Part shown: positions 59,455 through 64,000 of the stretch, piece after piece | Position numbering within the stretch: the stretch's first letter is position 1 | Layout of the letters: the number at the start of each line of letters is the position of its first letter | Origin: Algoriphagus terrigena DSM 22685 | GTDB taxonomy: Bacteria; Bacteroidota; Bacteroidia; Cytophagales; Cyclobacteriaceae | Assembly (NCBI RefSeq): GCF_000429445.1 | Contig: NZ_AUBW01000015.1 | Span: forward strand, 1 to 64,000 | Reading direction: 5' to 3' | DNA length: 64,000 bases | Notes under the pieces: generated by a model | Told to the model about the DNA's origin: nothing | Seen by the model: only the letters and a program-made list of their open reading frames with translations | The model's database searches: none | Program-made: the position numbers and the translations under genes

Positions 59455-62400
59455 TCATCGTTTTTTATACCGACGGAGATCCATCGTAAAGGGGAATTCT
59501 GGGTTTATAATTTCAGCCGTCGCTTCGTAGTTAGTTTGTGCGCTGGTTTTGACGATATATCGTCCCGACTGCTGCTCGTCTTGGACTGTTTGCATCGCTG
59601 GATTTGGAGTACTGGCGGGCGTGATGGTGTGTCCAAAGTCAAAAAACCGCGAGATTCGGCGGGCTTCTGCCTCGTTGCTGTTGATGGGAAAATTGTCATA
59701 ACTTCTACCACCCGGGTGGACTACGTGGTATTGGCAGGCTGCCACCGATTTTTTCGTCCAAGTGTCATACAAATCTATCACCAAAGGCGTATCAATGCCA
59801 ATCGTCGGATGCAAGGCCGAAAAAGGCTGCCAGGCCCGATATCGGATCCCAGCTACAAACTCGCCCTGAACGCCGGTGTTCTTCAGCGGGATTCGATACC
59901 CGTTGCAAAGCAAATGATAGCGGGAATCTGTCAAACCGGAGATTTTCACCTGGAGTCTTTCCAAAGAAGAGTCCACATAGCGAGCGGTACCGGAGCTAGA
60001 CATCTCCTCACCCAATACATGCCATGGCTCGATGGCCATCTTCATATCAATATGAATATCATCTACTTGTAACTCGCCGATAAAAGGAAAGCGGAAACTG
60101 AAATAAGGATCAAACCAAGCTAAATCAAAGTCATAGCCGGCGCTTCTTAAGTCATTGACTACCTCCAGCATGTCCTTTTCGCAGTAGTGAGGGAGCAAAA
60201 ACTTATCGTGCAGCGAAGTGCCCCAACGGACGAGTTTATGGGTGTAAGGCTTTTTCCAAAACCAGCTCATCAACGCCCGGATCAGCAGCAACTGAACCAT
60301 GCTCATACGGTAGTGAGGCGGCATGTCAAAGCCCCGAAACTCCAAAATACCCAAGCGTCCGCTGCTGGAATCCGGAGAGAACAGCTTGTCAATGCAGAAC
60401 TCCGCCCGGTGAGTGTTTCCGGTAATGTCGACCAGTAGATTTCTAAAAATCCGATCTACCATCCAGAACGGTATCTCGTTCTCTATTCCGTCTGGAACCT
60501 GCTGAAAGGCCAATTCCAGCTCATAGAGCATGTCGTCTCTCCCCTCATCCACGCGTGGAGCCTGGCTGGTCGGTCCGATGAATTGGGTGGAAAACAAATA
60601 AGACAGAGCCGGATGATGCTGCCAATAGGTGATAAAACTCCTCAATACATCGGGTCTTCTGAGCAAAGGGCTGTTTTCGGGCGACGAGCCACCCAGCGTA
60701 ATGTGATTGCCTCCACCGGTCCCGGTGTGTTTCCCATCGACATTGAATTTTTCGCTGGTCAGCCTGGATTCCCGGGCTTTCTCGTACAGGACAGCATAAT
60801 TATGTGTTACCTCCTTCCAGGTTTTCGCAGGCTGCACGTTCACCTCGATCACGCCTGGATCTGGCGTAATCATCATTTTCTCGATCCGCTTGTCAGACGG
60901 AGGATCGTATCCCTCTATCAAAATCGGAACTTTGAGGCGTTGCGCTGCGCTTTCGATCGCGCTTACTAGATCGAGGTAGTGCTCGATGTATGTCACTGGC
61001 GGCATAAAGACGAAAAGTTTCCCCTCCCGGATTTCGACCACCAAAGTGGTCTTAAAAATCCGCTTGGAATTGATCGGCTTCTTTTTTACCAGTTTAGCCT
61101 TTTTCCCAGACGGAAGCGCAGCGACCTCGGCAAACAAATCATTCTCCGGCTTTGGCGGTTCGTCTTTCGGGGATTCGATCGAATCCAGGGGCAGCCGCAA
61201 GCCAGCCGGAGAATTTCCGGGCACCAGATAGAGGTCCTTGGCGCGGAATTTCCAGCGGCAGCTTTGCCACCTATTCTGATCATACTCCCACTCCAGTGGC
61301 AGCGCATAGCCGACGGGTTTGCCCAGGCCTTTCTTAAGCAGCTCAGCGAGTTTTTGCCGCTCCAGCGAAGACTTGAGGTTGTATTTTGACGGATCGATGT
61401 TGACGGGAATCTTGCTTTCCTGCCAAATGAAGTAAAAAGGGTCTTCGTACAGCGGCGTGACATTGAGCGGATCGACGTTGAGCTCTTTGACGATACGATC
61501 CATGAAGCTCTTCGACTTTCGGTGAGTCAACTTGTAGTCCTTCGACAAATCGGCCATCAGCGCGTCGTTGTTCCACATCGGAACTCCGTCCTTTCTCCAG
61601 AAGCAGGCCAGTTTCCAGCGCGGCAAGGGCTCGCCGGGATACCATTTACCCTGACCGTATTGCATTAAAGCGCCTTTGCCAAATTCTCCTTTGAGCTTGT
61701 GAAAAAGTGTGTTGGAGAGGCTTCTTTTATGCTCACCGTCGGCGTCAGTATTCCATTCAGGTGCATCCTGCCGGTCAATCGAGACAAAAGTCGGCTCTCC
61801 CCCCATTGTCAGTCGCACATCATTTGCCAGTAGATCCTCATCCACCCGGTCGCCGACGGCCAGGATCTTTTCCCATTGCTCTTCCGAATAAGGCTTGGTC
61901 ACCCTCGGAGTTTCTTCGATCCGGGTAACTTCATTTTTGAAGAAAAACTCCGTCTCGGTAGGTTCCGACATCCCGGAGATCGGCGCTGCGTCCTGAGGAC
62001 TTGGCGTGCAAGCCAGCGGAATGTGACCTTCTCCTGCAAACAAACCCGAAGTCGAATCCAAACCGATCCAGCCTGCGCCAGGTACATACACTTCTGTCCA
62101 TGCGTGCAGATCGGTGAAGTCCTCCTCCGGTCCAGAGGGGCCGTCGAGGGATTTTTCGTCAGATTTCAACTGCACCAAATAGCCCGAAGCAAATCGCGAT
62201 GCCAATCCGACATGGCGCAAAACCTGTACGAAAAGCCACGCAAAGTCACGGCAAGAGCCAGAACCGATCATCAGGGTCTCCTCGCAGGATTGCACGCCCG
62301 GCTCCATCCGCACATTGTATCGCAGCTCCTGATTGATCATGGTATTGATTGCCACCAAGTAATCTACTGTGATGATATCTTTGGAGATCAGTGCCTTTGC

Positions 62401-62799
62401 TTTTTGGACCAGTTTCATCAGCAGCGGATCTGCCTCTTTGATCTCCAGATATGGACCAAGCTGCTGCTTGACGCTGTCGTCGTAGACAAAGGGGAACTTA
62501 TCGGCATACTCTTCTACAAAGAAATCAAAGGGATTGATCACCACCATATCGGCTATCACCTCCACGTCGATCTCAAAAAACTTCACCTTTTCAGGGAAGA
62601 CGATACGCGCCAGATAGTTGCCGAAGGGGTCCTGTTGCCAGTTGATGAAGTGATTTTCGGGCTTGATATTCAGCGAGTAGCCTTTGATGTGTGTCCGGGA
62701 ATGTGGTGCAGGCCTCAGTCGGATGACTTGGGGACTCAGACTGATGTGACGATCGTACTCGTATTTGGTGTAGTGCCTTACGGCGACTTTGATGGACAT
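59455..62799 (-). CDS. Transglutaminase-DUF2126 large protein
   Basis: A 1114-residue cytosolic protein. Residues 1-285 hold a transglutaminase core with its own N-domain: Cys in MIGSGSCRDFAWLFVQVLRHVG (about 179), His in DLHAWTEVYVPGAGWIG (about 233), and Asp in LDSTSG (about 248). The rest (about 320-1114) is DUF2126, unique to this gene family, including ADDVRLTMGGEPTFVSID and TGTGGGNHITLGGSSPENSPLLRRP (about 688-712). The C-terminus is basic (DLRRYKKR). First gene of the cluster; starts 229 bp from the divergent small protein gene at 63029. Confidence 0.9.
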   Translation of the reverse strand: MSIKVAVRHYTKYEYDRHISLSPQVIRLRPAPHSRTHIKGYSLNIKPENHFINWQQDPFGNYLARIVFPEKVKFFEIDVEVIADMVVINPFDFFVEEYADKFPFVYDDSVKQQLGPYLEIKEADPLLMKLVQKAKALISKDIITVDYLVAINTMINQELRYNVRMEPGVQSCEETLMIGSGSCRDFAWLFVQVLRHVGLASRFASGYLVQLKSDEKSLDGPSGPEEDFTDLHAWTEVYVPGAGWIGLDSTSGLFAGEGHIPLACTPSPQDAAPISGMSEPTETEFFFKNEVTRIEETPRVTKPYSEEQWEKILAVGDRVDEDLLANDVRLTMGGEPTFVSIDRQDAPEWNTDADGEHKRSLSNTLFHKLKGEFGKGALMQYGQGKWYPGEPLPRWKLACFWRKDGVPMWNNDALMADLSKDYKLTHRKSKSFMDRIVKELNVDPLNVTPLYEDPFYFIWQESKIPVNIDPSKYNLKSSLERQKLAELLKKGLGKPVGYALPLEWEYDQNRWQSCRWKFRAKDLYLVPGNSPAGLRLPLDSIESPKDEPPKPENDLFAEVAALPSGKKAKLVKKKPINSKRIFKTTLVVEIREGKLFVFMPPVTYIEHYLDLVSAIESAAQRLKVPILIEGYDPPSDKRIEKMMITPDPGVIEVNVQPAKTWKEVTHNYAVLYEKARESRLTSEKFNVDGKHTGTGGGNHITLGGSSPENSPLLRRPDVLRSFITYWQHHPALSYLFSTQFIGPTSQAPRVDEGRDDMLYELELAFQQVPDGIENEIPFWMVDRIFRNLLVDITGNTHRAEFCIDKLFSPDSSSGRLGILEFRGFDMPPHYRMSMVQLLLIRALMSWFWKKPYTHKLVRWGTSLHDKFLLPHYCEKDMLEVVNDLRSAGYDFDLAWFDPYFSFRFPFIGELQVDDIHIDMKMAIEPWHVLGEEMSSSGTARYVDSSLERLQVKISGLTDSRYHLLCNGYRIPLKNTGVQGEFVAGIRYRAWQPFSALHPTIGIDTPLVIDLYDTWTKKSVAACQYHVVHPGGRSYDNFPINSNEAEARRISRFFDFGHTITPASTPNPAMQTVQDEQQSGRYIVKTSAQTNYEATAEIINPEFPFTMDLRRYKKR

Positions 62800-63028
62800 A
62801 GGTTTAGCGGCGTATCATAGCGAGAAAAGAGCAAGTCTGTATTCCGGAAAGTTCGTATTGCGATCCAACTTGGGTTATTTGGGCGATTCTAGCGGAAGTA
62901 ATTTAATCCAAAATAGAAAGCCCGCATCATTTAGGCTTGAAATAATTTGGGCGACAAAAAGCAGGCTTTGGCACTGGACGACCTCGCCGGGGAATTCGTA
63001 TATTCAGGCCATAAAATCTCGCCACACG

Positions 63029-63322
63029 ATGCCCAACTATGAACCCACACTCGTCGAGACTCTCGAAACTCTCCGAAAAGAAGGCTATACTGAAGACTTC
63101 AACATCCGCTTCGACAGCCTGATCTGCGCCAACGCCTGCCTGCTTCCCTCCCAGTTTGAGGTGGATAAGGTCTTTCGGTTTGAGGGCAACACCAATCCGT
63201 CTGACGAAGCAATTCTCTACGCAATCTCTTCCATCTCGGGGGATCTAAAAGGCGTCTTGGTCAACTCCTACGGTGTATATGCCGACGAAATGACTGAGGA
63301 ATTGATCGATAAGTTGAAGTAG
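63029..63322 (+). CDS. Small conserved protein often labelled phosphoribosylpyrophosphate synthetase
   Basis: A 97-residue protein. TLRKEGYTEDFNIRF, FEVDKVFRFEGNTNPSDEAILYAISS and GVLVNSYGVYADEMTEELIDKL are well conserved among Bacteroidota. Database entries often carry the label PRPP synthetase, but it is a third of the enzyme length and lacks the ribose-5-phosphate and PPi loops. Function is unknown. The ATG at 63029 is chosen from the conserved length. Divergent from the DUF2126 gene. Confidence 0.75.
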   Translation: MPNYEPTLVETLETLRKEGYTEDFNIRFDSLICANACLLPSQFEVDKVFRFEGNTNPSDEAILYAISSISGDLKGVLVNSYGVYADEMTEELIDKLK

Positions 63323-63340
63323 CTTCCTCTATTTCCGGGA

Positions 63341-63889
63341 ATGAAAATCAAACTTGATTCTGCCTCTGACTTATTCTTGAACCCCATTCATCCTGACGAT
63401 CAAGAAGACCTATATCGCCTGATGGATGAAATCTATCGGGCGAGCTATAGCAACTTTTGGTATGATCTGGGCGATTGGTATATCAATTTGATCTACAATC
63501 CAGGCAACGTTCAAAAAGAACTCCTCAGGAACTTCAGTCATTACTTTTTTGTAGAAGTGTCCGGTGAGAAAATCGGCATCTTGAAGTACGATTTCCCCTT
63601 TTCTCCGCGTGAGGTCGAGATCCCCGAAGCAATGAAGCTCCACAGGCTTTATCTGCATCCCCATTTTCACGGAAAGGGAATCGCCAAAGTCTTGGTGGAG
63701 CATTGTGAGAAAGTCGCCCTTGAGAACAACCTAAAGACGATCTGGCTGGAAGTAATGACCTCACAGCCACAGGCAAAGAGATTCTACCAAAAGATGGGCT
63801 TTGAGCATCTACTGAGCTATCAGCTGGATTTTGAGATGCTGCTGCCCGAGTATCGCGGCATTGAGATTTGGAAGAAAGACCTGGACTAG
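63341..63889 (+). CDS. GNAT-family N-acetyltransferase
   Basis: A 182-residue acetyltransferase with the GNAT fold. The acetyl-CoA site is in LHRLYLHPHFHGKGIAKVLVEHCEKVA (about 107-133; HGKGIA is the pyrophosphate-binding loop), and FYQKMGFEHLLSYQLDFEM is the last strand/helix unit. Substrate unknown; spermidine-like or amino-group donors are common. 18 nt after the small conserved gene, likely co-transcribed. Confidence 0.88.
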   Translation: MKIKLDSASDLFLNPIHPDDQEDLYRLMDEIYRASYSNFWYDLGDWYINLIYNPGNVQKELLRNFSHYFFVEVSGEKIGILKYDFPFSPREVEIPEAMKLHRLYLHPHFHGKGIAKVLVEHCEKVALENNLKTIWLEVMTSQPQAKRFYQKMGFEHLLSYQLDFEMLLPEYRGIEIWKKDLD

Positions 63890-63919
63890 CGCTTTTCTCT
63901 GAGAGTGGGCAAATCAACG

Positions 63920-64000
63920 CTACGAACTCACTTCCTGATAGAAAGACTGCATCAAGTTGTTGATCTTTTCCCAAATTTTAAACAAAAGGGAACCTTCGCA
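63920..64000 (-). CDS. C-terminal 26 residues of an unidentified protein (cut by window edge)
   Basis: The minus strand is open from the window edge to TAG at 63920-63922, encoding CEGSLLFKIWEKINNLMQSFYQEVSS. It is too short to identify. It would converge on the GNAT gene with 30 bp between stops. Confidence 0.35.
   Translation of the reverse strand, partial: CEGSLLFKIWEKINNLMQSFYQEVSS

Noticed and set aside
59449..62820. Long plus-strand frames opposite the DUF2126 and ATP-grasp genes
   Set aside because: Shadow frames caused by codon use of the long minus-strand genes; the translations look like no known family.

Overview
The window looks like a chromosomal segment of a marine or soil Bacteroidota, most likely order Cytophagales and plausibly Cyclobacteriaceae (Algoriphagus-like). 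The family assignment is an inference from gene content: alanine dehydrogenase, fused alpha/beta 2-oxoacid dehydrogenase E1, DUF5777/YceI/cytochrome operon, TldD-DUF4159-MoxR-DUF58-BatA operon and many short lipoproteins. It is supported by promoter boxes of the Bacteroidota type (TTTG / TAnnTTTG) and by the near absence of Shine-Dalgarno sequences. No tRNA, rRNA, CRISPR array or prophage was seen. One structural RNA gene, rnpB, is clear.

Layout. The left edge (1-356) is the end of an IS3-type element. Positions 398-5568 hold riboflavin synthase, Pcm, an acyl-CoA thioesterase, a TerC membrane protein and small unknown proteins, including one with an HExxH motif. A complete IS1182-type element (5779-7496) sits in the middle of a perfect palindrome with a TTAA duplication. 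Positions 7871-10849 carry lipoproteins and a GH30 glycosidase. Positions 11140-21636 are one long minus-strand cluster: TldD, TldE, DUF4159, MoxR, DUF58, BatA, DUF4175 and a terminal membrane protein. rnpB (22101-22519) leads directly into a sigma-54-type response regulator that lacks a DNA-binding domain. Positions 23713-31080 hold a 39-residue lipoprotein, a LuxE-like ligase, the fused E1 enzyme diverging from alanine dehydrogenase, a DinB protein and a DUF899 protein.

Positions 31160-34898 (minus) carry a cytochrome-like lipoprotein, YceI and a DUF5777 barrel, then an ECF sigma factor overlapping an anti-sigma/beta-barrel hybrid. Positions 35313-43265 are mostly housekeeping: a YjdM zinc ribbon, LysE, a GH3-type adenylating enzyme, YggS, DUF423, a PBP4-type carboxypeptidase, an LD-carboxypeptidase, an SGNH hydrolase and a DUF4377/META lipoprotein. 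A ParE-type toxin-antitoxin pair follows (43372-43892), then an SDR. A five-gene plus-strand operon (45094-49890) encodes an FAH-family enzyme, an M23 peptidase, a Bcp peroxiredoxin and a split transketolase. Positions 50107-55444 carry an exported YdjC deacetylase, a Tat-type DapA-like aldolase, an MscS channel and a soluble sugar dehydrogenase. The right end (55841-62799, minus) is a three-gene cluster of two transglutaminase-fold proteins and a circularly permuted ATP-grasp/alpha-E protein, the candidate peptide-ligation system of the window.

The least explained signals are non-coding. Heptamer-phased repeats (core nnCAGTn) begin exactly at the stop codons of several unrelated genes. A 42/21-bp tandem repeat at 55520-55690 is open in a heptapeptide-repeat frame on both strands.
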